Shown here piece after piece: positions 1 to 6,237 of a stretch of DNA of 9,198 nt. The first letter of the stretch is position 1, and each line of letters starts with the position of its first letter. The stretch spans positions 1 through 9,198 of the forward strand of contig JABMQB010000146.1 of the NCBI GenBank assembly GCA_013203525.1, read 5' to 3'. This DNA comes from Mariniphaga sp. (GTDB lineage: Bacteria > Bacteroidota > Bacteroidia > Bacteroidales > Prolixibacteraceae). The position numbers and the translations under genes were made by a program. The notes beneath the pieces are model-generated. The model made no database searches. It was not told where the DNA came from and saw only the letters and a list, made by a program, of their open reading frames with translations.

Positions 1-227
1 ATCCAAATACCACATTGCGAATCAGGAGCACATAAGTAAGGGGCATAAGCCAGGTTCTCTGCCATCCATATTTGTTCGCCAATTTTTACCCAATTGTATT
101 TGTGGTTGTCGCGTTTATCGATAAATGTACCGGAGTCGGCTTCAAAGGGATCTTCTTTACAGGAAGATAAAAGAAGAATAAAAATCATGACACTAATCAG
201 GAGAACTTGACGGGTTATTTTTTTCAT
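1..227 (-). CDS. FISUMP-domain lipoprotein, N-terminal part (cut by window edge)
   Basis: This is the first 75 codons of a gene that runs off the left edge. It starts at an ATG at 227-225 and opens with a lipoprotein signal: basic MKK, a hydrophobic stretch at about residues 8-20, then a lipobox L20-S21-S22-C23, so the mature protein should be lipidated on Cys23 and sit in the envelope. From Cys23 to Trp75 I count 48 of 53 residues identical to the neighbouring gene at 239-964, including the stretch GEQIWMAENLAY typical of the start of FISUMP (Fibrobacter succinogenes major paralogous) domains. The signal peptides of the two proteins are unrelated. It lies 11 nt downstream of that gene's stop codon, so the two are probably cotranscribed. 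The molecular function of FISUMP domains is not established. The C-terminal part cannot be judged here. Confidence 0.85.
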   Translation of the reverse strand, partial: MKKITRQVLLISVMIFILLLSSCKEDPFEADSGTFIDKRDNHKYNWVKIGEQIWMAENLAYAPYLCAPDSQCGIW

Positions 228-238
228 GATAATATTCG

Positions 239-964
239 TTAGTTTTTTATACATCTGACAGATAAACCAAAAGTTATTGAAAAAGGTTCCCGAAAAATAG
301 AATTATGATAATAAGGTAACATTCTATGAATTGCTGATTCTTCATTTTTCAAACTAGAAGTCCAATAATAAGCAGATCCACCGGTAGAAGTGAATCTTTC
401 TTCATATAATAAACTCCCTGGTAAAGCTGTAAATCCAGTTTCATTTGTAGCCCCTTCATTTGGCTCTATCCAATGGGTATTACCAATTTCTTTTAGTTTT
501 CCCCCTACATTTGCTTCTTCCCCACGAACAATACCTGTCCTGTCTATTTGATCTTCCGCCATACCCAAATACCTTTCCAGTTCCATCCATTCTTCATCTG
601 AAGAAAGGTGCCAGCCATTGGGGCAAACTTCCAAAGCGGTTTCCCAATCGTACAAACAACCATAAATGTGGTAATTTGTGCCATAAGAACCCTCGCCATA
701 ATAATCGTAAATCCAAATACCACATTGCGAATCAGGAGCACATAAGTAAGGGGCATAAGCCAGGTTCTCAGCCATCCATATCTGTTCCCCAATTTTTACC
801 CATTTGTACTCGTGGTTATCTCGTGAATCAGTAAAAGTACCAGAGTCAGCCTCAAAGGGATCATCTTTACATGAATAAAATAGTAGCAATATTAAAATGA
901 AAAAGTTGGCAGATTTGCTAAAAAAAGCAAAGAATCGGTGAAATATGGGTTTATTAAAATTCAT
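239..964 (-). CDS. FISUMP-domain lipoprotein (Fibrobacter major paralogous domain)
   Basis: A 241-residue predicted exported lipoprotein. The N-terminus (residues 1-31) is a long signal with a hydrophobic core at about 21-30, followed by Y30-S31-C32. Phe at -3 and Tyr at -2 make the lipobox atypical, but the CKDDP after it is a normal Bacteroidota lipoprotein start. The rest carries FISUMP hallmarks in order: WVKIGEQIWMAENLAY (55-70), YGCLYDWETAL (101-111), CPNGWHLSSDEEW (114-126), ETGFTALPG (175-183), YWTSS (200-204) and the terminal FGLSVRCIK (232-240). Five cysteines follow the lipid-anchor Cys (75, 81, 103, 114, 238). The family is found on Bacteroidota and Fibrobacterota cell surfaces, often as paralogue sets, and no enzymatic activity is known. 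The start is the only in-frame ATG before the signal. A close paralogue follows 11 nt downstream, which suggests a recent tandem duplication. Confidence 0.92.
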   Translation of the reverse strand: MNFNKPIFHRFFAFFSKSANFFILILLLFYSCKDDPFEADSGTFTDSRDNHEYKWVKIGEQIWMAENLAYAPYLCAPDSQCGIWIYDYYGEGSYGTNYHIYGCLYDWETALEVCPNGWHLSSDEEWMELERYLGMAEDQIDRTGIVRGEEANVGGKLKEIGNTHWIEPNEGATNETGFTALPGSLLYEERFTSTGGSAYYWTSSLKNEESAIHRMLPYYHNSIFREPFSITFGLSVRCIKN

Positions 965-992
965 GATATTGAAAGTATGTTCAGTTTGGTAT

Positions 993-1023
993 ACAAATTA
1001 CAATATTATAAGAAAACATCAAA
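993..1023 (-). promoter_or_regulatory. candidate promoter of the FISUMP lipoprotein genes
   Basis: On the minus strand TTTG (1023-1020) is followed after 19 nt by TAATTTGT (1000-993), resembling the Bacteroidota -33 TTTG and -7 TAnnTTTG elements, with the -7 box imperfect. It would start transcription about 20-25 nt before the ATG at 964. The rest of the 192-nt gap between 965 and 1156 shows no gene and no hairpin I trust. Confidence 0.3.
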
Positions 1024-1156
1024 GGATTTCTTCTTTTTTAACATTTGGTGCCTGGTTGAATTGGCAACTGATAACAGGAATAGTTTCGGGGAATAAAATA
1101 TTAGTGGTCACCCAACCCGAAGTGGAGTGGCTACTTGAATGCTTCTGTTATAAATT

Positions 1157-2230
1157 TTATTTAAATTGCCTTAAAACCTCAAGTACATTTTCATCAATTC
1201 TTCCAAATAAAGATACTCCGGAGGCTCCATTATTAATGGCTGTTTCAATTCCTTTTTTTAACTCATCATCCGATTTAAAATCAGGTAAAAATAAACCGGC
1301 ATAAAGCGGGAATTTACCATTGAGGAAATGAACTCCTTCTTTAACGGCGTCTCCTATCCAACTCACCGGTTCTTTGTAAAATCCATGATAAATCATCGGA
1401 CAGATTCCATCCAGCTTCCAGTTTGTCCAATCCTGGCGGACAATACGACGTGCAACTTCAGGAGTAGGGAAAACAGCAGCAGTTATGGGTTTTTTATTTT
1501 GGCCGGCAATTTCTGCCAATTGATTTACAACATTGGTAATCCGGTCGTACCTAAAGTTTCGCCACGATAAACTTTGGTCTGGGTATTCAATTTCCACGGG
1601 ATCAATTCCATGTTCATCTTTAAATTTTGATCTGCAAGTTTTACAATAACAAAAATCATACTCTGGTAATTCACGGGTTTGTTCAATGCCATATTTTTCC
1701 CACAGGTTTACCGGAAGTATTACATCGCAATATCGAATGTAATCGAGGTGGATGCCATCGATATAGTCTTTTTCAAGTTCGTTTTGCACTTGCTGTTTCA
1801 GATAATTTTGAACTTCAGGTTTTGAAGGGCATAGCCAACGGTAATAATTTACATAGGGAGGGTCGGTAGCACAGGACTTGCCGTTTCGACTTACTGCGTA
1901 CCATTCGGGATGGTTTTCCAGTAATTCTTTTTCGCCGCGGTTCATTATCCACATCCAACGATGTGTTTCAAGCCCTTCTTTTTTTGCGGCACGGAAATGT
2001 TTTTCACTGTCGTGCTCAAAAAATATCCCTTGTATTCCTGCCTTATAAAATCCGGAATATTTTTCTGCCAGTGTTCTAATATCTTCCTCTTCGTTGGGAT
2101 TTTCCCAAACCCAGTTTTTTAAGCTTTTTGGTTTATTTTTTTTATTCTTTGGATTTCCAAAAGAAGGATGAAATGCCAATATTCCTAGACCGGATAAAAA
2201 AGTTGATTTAATAAAATCCCTTTTTTTCAT
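1157..2230 (-). CDS. secreted glycoside-hydrolase-like protein, GHL10 type
   Basis: A 357-residue protein resembling the glycosyl hydrolase-like 10 family (DUF187, PF02638), which has a TIM-barrel fold. The N-terminus MKKRDFIKSTFLSGLGILAF is an export signal of the Bacteroidota MxxRxFIK style. It has one Lys-Arg pair instead of twin Arg, so Tat export is possible but not clear. DGIHLDYIRY (158-167) is the family's diagnostic strand, and Asp163 is the likely active-site acid by analogy. WKLDGICPMIYHG (271-283) is a second conserved barrel strand. FCYCKTCRSKF (193-203) holds a CxCxxC cluster (Cys194, 196, 199), possibly a metal site. The C-terminus GIETAINNGASGVSLFG fits the last barrel strand. 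GHL10 proteins are thought to act on polysaccharides, but the substrate here is unknown. There is no lipobox, so the protein is probably periplasmic or secreted. It sits 113 nt after glmM and 192 nt before the FISUMP genes, so operon membership is uncertain. Confidence 0.82.
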   Translation of the reverse strand: MKKRDFIKSTFLSGLGILAFHPSFGNPKNKKNKPKSLKNWVWENPNEEEDIRTLAEKYSGFYKAGIQGIFFEHDSEKHFRAAKKEGLETHRWMWIMNRGEKELLENHPEWYAVSRNGKSCATDPPYVNYYRWLCPSKPEVQNYLKQQVQNELEKDYIDGIHLDYIRYCDVILPVNLWEKYGIEQTRELPEYDFCYCKTCRSKFKDEHGIDPVEIEYPDQSLSWRNFRYDRITNVVNQLAEIAGQNKKPITAAVFPTPEVARRIVRQDWTNWKLDGICPMIYHGFYKEPVSWIGDAVKEGVHFLNGKFPLYAGLFLPDFKSDDELKKGIETAINNGASGVSLFGRIDENVLEVLRQFK

Positions 2231-2343
2231 AATTATTTCATGTGTTAATAATTGTCTGTTTTTTAAGGTAACCCATGGAACTCGCTTAATAATAATCTTC
2301 TTGTGTGAGAACTTTTTCTCATGCTTGTTTCATCTTTTAAATA

Positions 2344-3726
2344 TTATGCAAGACCTTTTATTTCCGATATTATTTTACCAGCCAGGCTTTCTGCTTGTTC
2401 CATTGTTTTTGCTTCCGAATATATACGAATAATTGCTTCAGTATTTGATTTCCGCAAATGAACCCAAGAATCGGCAAAATCAATTTTTACTCCGTCAATA
2501 TCGGTGGTGTTTTCATGCTGGTATTTTTCCTTTATTTTAACCAGAATAGCATCCACATCAATTTTGGGAGTTAGCTCAATTTTATTTTTTGAAATAAAAT
2601 AATCGGGATACGATTTGCGAAGTTCAGAACATTTTTTTCCGCTTTTTGCCAGATGTGTGAGGAAAAGTGCAATCCCAACTAATGAATCGCGGCCATAATG
2701 GCTTTCAGAGTAAATTATACCTCCGTTGCCTTCACCACCAATAATTGCATTGGTTTCCCTCATTTTAGCAACAACATTCACTTCTCCAACTGCTGAAGCA
2801 GAATAACTGTATCCATGTTTTTCAGTGACATCTCGTAAAGCCTTGCTTGATGACAGGTTTGAAACAGTGTTTCCCGGAGTTTGTGACAATACATAATCGG
2901 CAACTGCAACCAGGGTATATTCTTCATTAAACATTGTTCCGTCTTCATTTATTATAGCTAATCGGTCAACATCCGGATCAACAACAAATCCCACATCCAC
3001 TTTTTTATCACGGATAATCTGAGCTGTTTCAATCAGATTTTCAGGGATTGGCTCGGGTGTATGCGCAAAATGTCCTGTTGGTTCACAGTTAATTTCAACT
3101 ACTTTCTCAACACCAAGTGCTTTTAATAGCATAGGAACTGCAATTCCACCTACCGAATTAACAGCATCGATGGCAACTTTGAAATTTGCGGTTTTAATAG
3201 CTTTTATATCAACAAGTTTTAAATTAAGTACTTTCTGAATGTGAATGTTTGTGAAATCTTCCAGAACAGTTTTTCCTATATTATCTACATCAGCAAAATC
3301 GAAATCTTCCGACTCAGCAATTTCAAGTATTTTTGCACCTTCTTCAGCATTTAAAAATTCACCTTTCGAATTGAGGAGTTTTAAGGCGTTCCATTGTTTT
3401 GGGTTGTGGCTTGCAGTTAAGATAATTCCACCATCGGCTTTTTCTTCGGTAACAGCAATTTCGGTGGTTGGTGTTGTTGCTAAACCAATATTTACAACTT
3501 TGCATCCCATTGCATTTAATGTGGAAATAACCAATGAGGCAACCATCTCTCCCGAGATTCGGGCATCGCGGCCCACAATAATTGTTAATAGGTTTTTACC
3601 TGAAGCTTTTTTACTCCAGGTTGAATAAGCTGCAGTATATTTAACAACATCAACCGGACTTAATCCTTCACCAGGACGTCCACCAATAGTACCCCTGATT
3701 CCGGATATAGATTTTATTAAAGTCAT
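2344..3726 (-). CDS. glmM: phosphoglucosamine mutase (alpha-D-phosphohexomutase family)
   Basis: A 460-residue cytoplasmic enzyme of the alpha-D-phosphohexomutase superfamily, most likely GlmM, converting glucosamine-6-phosphate to glucosamine-1-phosphate for UDP-GlcNAc, peptidoglycan and lipopolysaccharide synthesis. All four family sites are visible. The catalytic phosphoserine loop is TASHNP (104-109, Ser106). The Mg-binding loop is DPDVDR (250-255, Asp250, 252, 254). The sugar-binding loop is GEGNGG (331-336). The phosphate-binding loop is RKSNTE (425-430). The opening LIKSISGIRGTIGG is typical of proteins annotated as GlmM in Bacteroidota. The sugar loop differs from the GEQSGH form of proteobacterial GlmM and resembles archaeal-type phosphohexomutases, so a mannose- or glucose-phosphate substrate cannot be excluded. 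The length is normal and the gene is intact. A weak -7-like TAACTTTA lies at 3757-3750 without a good -33 box. The gene appears to be transcribed alone, after the terminator at 3901-3944. Confidence 0.9.
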   Translation of the reverse strand: MTLIKSISGIRGTIGGRPGEGLSPVDVVKYTAAYSTWSKKASGKNLLTIIVGRDARISGEMVASLVISTLNAMGCKVVNIGLATTPTTEIAVTEEKADGGIILTASHNPKQWNALKLLNSKGEFLNAEEGAKILEIAESEDFDFADVDNIGKTVLEDFTNIHIQKVLNLKLVDIKAIKTANFKVAIDAVNSVGGIAVPMLLKALGVEKVVEINCEPTGHFAHTPEPIPENLIETAQIIRDKKVDVGFVVDPDVDRLAIINEDGTMFNEEYTLVAVADYVLSQTPGNTVSNLSSSKALRDVTEKHGYSYSASAVGEVNVVAKMRETNAIIGGEGNGGIIYSESHYGRDSLVGIALFLTHLAKSGKKCSELRKSYPDYFISKNKIELTPKIDVDAILVKIKEKYQHENTTDIDGVKIDFADSWVHLRKSNTEAIIRIYSEAKTMEQAESLAGKIISEIKGLA

Positions 3727-3832
3727 TTGTTTGAATTATCAATCAGTTGTAAAGTTAGATAATGATCTGATAAATGAAACGACCATAACAAAATAACGAT
3801 ATAAAAAAGTATTGTGAAAATCATGGGAGTTA

Positions 3833-3852
3833 CCTGTCTGCCGACAGGCAGG
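3833..3852. repeat. short palindromic intergenic repeat with two alternative stems
   Basis: CCTGTC (3833-3838) pairs with GACAGG (3843-3848) around TGCC. The overlapping CTGCC (3838-3842) pairs with GGCAG (3847-3851) around GACA. Only one of the two hairpins can form at a time. It is GC-rich against AT-rich surroundings and lies between glmM and the terminator of the upstream series. I recall similar CCTGTCTGCC/GGCAGGCAGG palindromes dispersed between genes in Bacteroidota genomes, but only one copy is present here. There is no T tract on either side, so it is not a classical terminator. Confidence 0.6.
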
Positions 3853-3865
3853 CATCGAATACATT

Positions 3866-3906
3866 TGAAAATATACAATTTTAATGAGGTGAAAATACAA
3901 TTTTAA
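3866..3906. repeat. imperfect AT-rich direct repeat
   Basis: TGAAAATATACAATTTTAA (3866-3884) recurs as TGAAAATACAATTTTAA (3890-3906), identical apart from a 2-nt deletion, with a 5-nt spacer. The second copy runs into the T-rich tail of the terminator at 3901-3944 (minus strand). It could be a regulatory site upstream of glmM, a small duplication, or chance in AT-rich DNA. Confidence 0.45.
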
Positions 3907-3944
3907 AAGAAAAGTGGGGGCACAACTAAAGTCATGCCCCCACT
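3901..3944 (-). terminator. rho-independent terminator after the sigma factor operon
   Basis: A perfect 10-bp stem, AGTGGGGGCA (3913-3922) with TGCCCCCACT (3935-3944), encloses a 12-nt loop. Read on the minus strand it is followed by TTTCTTTTAAAA (3912-3901), a U-rich tail. It lies 21 nt after the stop codon of the membrane protein gene at 3966, so it should end the minus-strand series coming from the right. On the plus strand the tail is A-rich, so it should not terminate in that direction. Confidence 0.85.
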
Positions 3945-3965
3945 AAAATATCATAATAAAATTCT

Positions 3966-4652
3966 TTAGTCTATCTCGTTTAATTCTTTTAATGTAAGTT
4001 TTAGTTTTTTAAGATAGTTGCCATACAACCTTCTGAATCCCCACCTGAATAAAAGGAATAATCCGCCTGCAAGTACAAGTAATACTACCAGACCTAATAT
4101 TATTGTCATTATAATATCGCTTGTATCTATTTCATTAATTGCAATTCCGTTTTCTTTCGCACTAAAAATGACACCTGTATATAATCCTGCAATAAAATTG
4201 ATTGATGTAGAGAAAACAAGAACGAAAAGGCCAAAATAAAACATCCGCTGATAAATATTCAGAATGTGGATTATTTTTTTCAGGGTTTTAGGAAGGTTAC
4301 AGGTAATGTCGCATTCTTTTTTAGCATTGTAATATTTTATTACGAAATATATAAAAGTTGCAAAGATAAATATATAACTAAAAGCACTTAACAAAACAAG
4401 CCAACCCGGGACATTTATATCCTGGTCTACTTCTGCCATAATCATGGGAGAAATGATAAAATCATCGACGATAAAAAGCAATATTAACAGAAAAATGACA
4501 CCAAAGCCAATTCTGATATTTCTTTCGATCTTTTCAATCAGGCTTTTGGTTCTGCCTTGCAGCATTTTCCTGATTGTTTGTTCATCCAGTTCATTTTCCT
4601 TTTCTTTGGATGAATATTGATCCCAGGCTTTTTTCAGGTCTTTTAAATCCAT
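3966..4652 (-). CDS. four-helix membrane protein, probable partner of the ECF sigma factor
   Basis: A 228-residue integral membrane protein that I cannot assign to a named family. Residues 1-45 are charged and soluble (MDLKDLKKAWDQY, then a Lys/Glu-rich stretch). Four hydrophobic segments follow at about 46-68, 83-106, 136-163 and 180-203, and the C-terminus is basic (RWGFRRLYGNYLKKLK). The even helix number places both ends on the same side, and the positive charges suggest the cytoplasm. Its ATG (4652) directly abuts the TAG stop of the sigma factor gene, with no base between, which implies translational coupling and roughly matched amounts. By position it may be an anti-sigma factor or a sensor holding the sigma factor at the membrane through the N-terminal segment. 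It lacks the HxxxCxxC zinc anti-sigma motif and FecR features, so this role is inferred from context only. The operon ends at the terminator 3901-3944. Confidence 0.8.
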   Translation of the reverse strand: MDLKDLKKAWDQYSSKEKENELDEQTIRKMLQGRTKSLIEKIERNIRIGFGVIFLLILLFIVDDFIISPMIMAEVDQDINVPGWLVLLSAFSYIFIFATFIYFVIKYYNAKKECDITCNLPKTLKKIIHILNIYQRMFYFGLFVLVFSTSINFIAGLYTGVIFSAKENGIAINEIDTSDIIMTIILGLVVLLVLAGGLFLLFRWGFRRLYGNYLKKLKLTLKELNEID

Positions 4653-5141
4653 CTATTTATCGATATTCATGTATGTTCTTAACTTCTTTTTTATCCGGTT
4701 CATTTTTACCCGAACATAATTTTGGGTAATTCCGGTGATCTCAGCAATATCTTCATAACTTTTGTTTTCCAGGAAAAGCAGGATAATCGATTTTTCGATT
4801 CCGGTTAAACGTGTAATTGCCCTATGCAAAAGTTTTATATTCTCTTCAGTTTCCTGATCAGGCATTTCATCGACCAACTGTAAATTATCATATGTCAACT
4901 TATTCTGATCGGGTCTTCGTTTGGTTTTTTTAAATGATGTTATCGCTGTATTTAGCGCCACCCGGTACATCCAGGTAGAGAACTTTGACTCTTTCCGGAA
5001 TGAAGGAAATGATTTCCAGAGTTGAGCCACAATTTCCTGAAACAGGTCTTTGCGGTCATCATCCGAGTCGCAGTAAAAACTGCAAACTTTGTGGATTATT
5101 CCCTGGTTCTTTTGTATTATTTCTAAAAATTCCTTCTCCAA
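4653..5141 (-). CDS. ECF-type RNA polymerase sigma factor
   Basis: A 162-residue sigma-70 family factor of the extracytoplasmic function type, with only regions 2 and 4. Region 2 spans about residues 10-77: DLFQE at 32-36 is the core-binding 2.2 segment and FSTWMYRVALN (54-64) belongs to 2.3-2.4 for -10 recognition. A linker covers about 78-104. Region 4 follows, with a helix-turn-helix at about 127-154 (SYEDIAEITGITQNYVRVKM). The start is a TTG at 5141. Between it and the in-frame TGA 45 nt upstream there is no ATG, and the next internal Met is residue 58 inside region 2, so TTG is the best choice and the resulting length is normal for ECF factors. No Shine-Dalgarno sequence is visible. The gene lies 56 nt after rluB and is joined stop-to-start to the membrane protein gene downstream. 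Target promoters and signal are unknown. Self-activation is common in this class but not shown here. Confidence 0.92.
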   Translation of the reverse strand: MEKEFLEIIQKNQGIIHKVCSFYCDSDDDRKDLFQEIVAQLWKSFPSFRKESKFSTWMYRVALNTAITSFKKTKRRPDQNKLTYDNLQLVDEMPDQETEENIKLLHRAITRLTGIEKSIILLFLENKSYEDIAEITGITQNYVRVKMNRIKKKLRTYMNIDK

Positions 5142-5197
5142 AACGTAATTGATTAGTCTTTTAAGATGCCCAGAATTACAGGTTCAAAAAAGTTATT

Positions 5198-6193
5198 TTA
5201 TCTCATTTTCAAAAAATTGATTTCTTTTTGACTTAGAAAGCGCCATTTGCCTCGTGAAAGGTTCTTTTTGGTTAATCCCGCAAAATATACACGGTCGAGT
5301 TTTTTAACATCATACCCAAGATGCTCAAATATTCGTCGAACAATCCGGTTTTTTCCGGAATGGATTTCAATTCCGATTTCTTCTTTATGATCTGAATCAA
5401 TATAACTGATAGCATCAGGTGTTATTAATCCATCTTCCAGTTCAATACCATCTGCAATTTGCTGAAGATGATTTTTGAGTACTGGTTTATCGAGGCTAAC
5501 CTGGTATATTTTTTTGTTGTTATTTGATGGGTGAGTAAGTCGTTTCGACATTTCACCATCGTTTGTAAAAAGTAATATGCCAGTTGTGTTTTTATCTAAT
5601 CGACCAACCGGATAAATCCTTTCGCGACAGGCATTTTTTACTATATCCATTACCGTTTTTTCAGCATGTGGATCATCGGTTGTAGTAACAACATTTTTGG
5701 GTTTGTTTAAAAGAATGTAAACTTTTGGCTCGGGCTTTAATCGTCTTCCGTCAAATTTCACAACATCCTGTGGAGTTACTTTAGTGCCCAGTTCGGTAAC
5801 TATTTCTCCGTTAACTGAAACTGATCCTGATTCAATATGTTTATCGGCTTCACGTCGTGAACAAACTCCTGAATTGGAGATAAATCGGTTAAGCCTCATT
5901 TCATCGAATCTTCCAATAGCATTTGATGGGTGTTTTTTTCCGGCTCCTCTTTTAGAATCTGAAAATTTTCGGTTTCCTGATGGACGTGATCCGGAGCTTT
6001 TTGCAGGATATGATTTCCTGACTGGTTTTTCCTTTTGCTCTGAATTATCCTTATTTGATTTTATTCTGGGCCTGCGGTTCTCAGTTTTTTCTTCTTCATC
6101 AAATCTTTTCCGATAGGATTTTACACCTGGAATATTTTTTTCAGGCCTGCCTCTATTGCTACGCGATTTACTATTTTTATTCTCTCTTGGCAT
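5198..6193 (-). CDS. rluB: rRNA pseudouridine synthase, RsuA/RluB/RluE/RluF family
   Basis: A 331-residue pseudouridine synthase, probably RluB-like and acting on 23S rRNA in the cytoplasm. An S4 RNA-binding domain lies at about residues 99-145 (RLNRFISNSGVCSRREAD). The catalytic domain contains YPVGRLDKNTTGILLFTNDG, with Asp200 of GRLD as the nucleophile. SGKNRIVRRIFEHLGYDVKKL (about 279-299, shown here in part as KNRIVRRIFEHLGY) is the third family motif, and LDRVYFAGL is the usual C-terminal strand. Residues 1-95 form a low-complexity, strongly basic tail (many Lys, Arg, Ser, Gly, Pro), common in Bacteroidota homologues and probably an RNA-contacting extension. I chose the ATG at 6193. A TTG two codons upstream (6199) would extend the frame by two residues but has no better support. 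The gene follows the HELGH protein gene by 44 nt and may be cotranscribed with it. Which uridine is modified is inferred from the family. Confidence 0.88.
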   Translation of the reverse strand: MPRENKNSKSRSNRGRPEKNIPGVKSYRKRFDEEEKTENRRPRIKSNKDNSEQKEKPVRKSYPAKSSGSRPSGNRKFSDSKRGAGKKHPSNAIGRFDEMRLNRFISNSGVCSRREADKHIESGSVSVNGEIVTELGTKVTPQDVVKFDGRRLKPEPKVYILLNKPKNVVTTTDDPHAEKTVMDIVKNACRERIYPVGRLDKNTTGILLFTNDGEMSKRLTHPSNNNKKIYQVSLDKPVLKNHLQQIADGIELEDGLITPDAISYIDSDHKEEIGIEIHSGKNRIVRRIFEHLGYDVKKLDRVYFAGLTKKNLSRGKWRFLSQKEINFLKMR

Positions 6194-6237
6194 TTTCAAA
6201 TTTTTCGCAAATGTCGGAAAAAAATGGAATAAATTTC

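Noticed and set aside
1101..1137. Repeated AGTGG segments in the FISUMP upstream region as an operator or element remnant
   Set aside because: The match is only five bases, with no symmetric arrangement or longer repeat.
945..1304. Plus-strand open frame of 119 codons
   Set aside because: It overlaps the 3' end of the GHL10 gene and the FISUMP upstream region, has no recognisable domain, and the opposite strand carries convincing genes.
2306..2321. Inverted repeat TGAGAA-CTTT-TTCTCA between glmM and the GHL10 gene as a terminator
   Set aside because: The stem is only 6 bp and AT-rich, and no T tract follows it on the minus strand, so it cannot be supported as a glmM terminator.
3245..3628. 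Plus-strand open frame of 127 codons
   Set aside because: It lies entirely inside glmM on the opposite strand, where the catalytic motifs are conserved.
5784..6116. Plus-strand open frame of 110 codons
   Set aside because: It is antisense to the basic tail and S4 domain of the pseudouridine synthase, and its Ser/Phe-rich content is simply the reverse of Lys/Arg/Glu codons.
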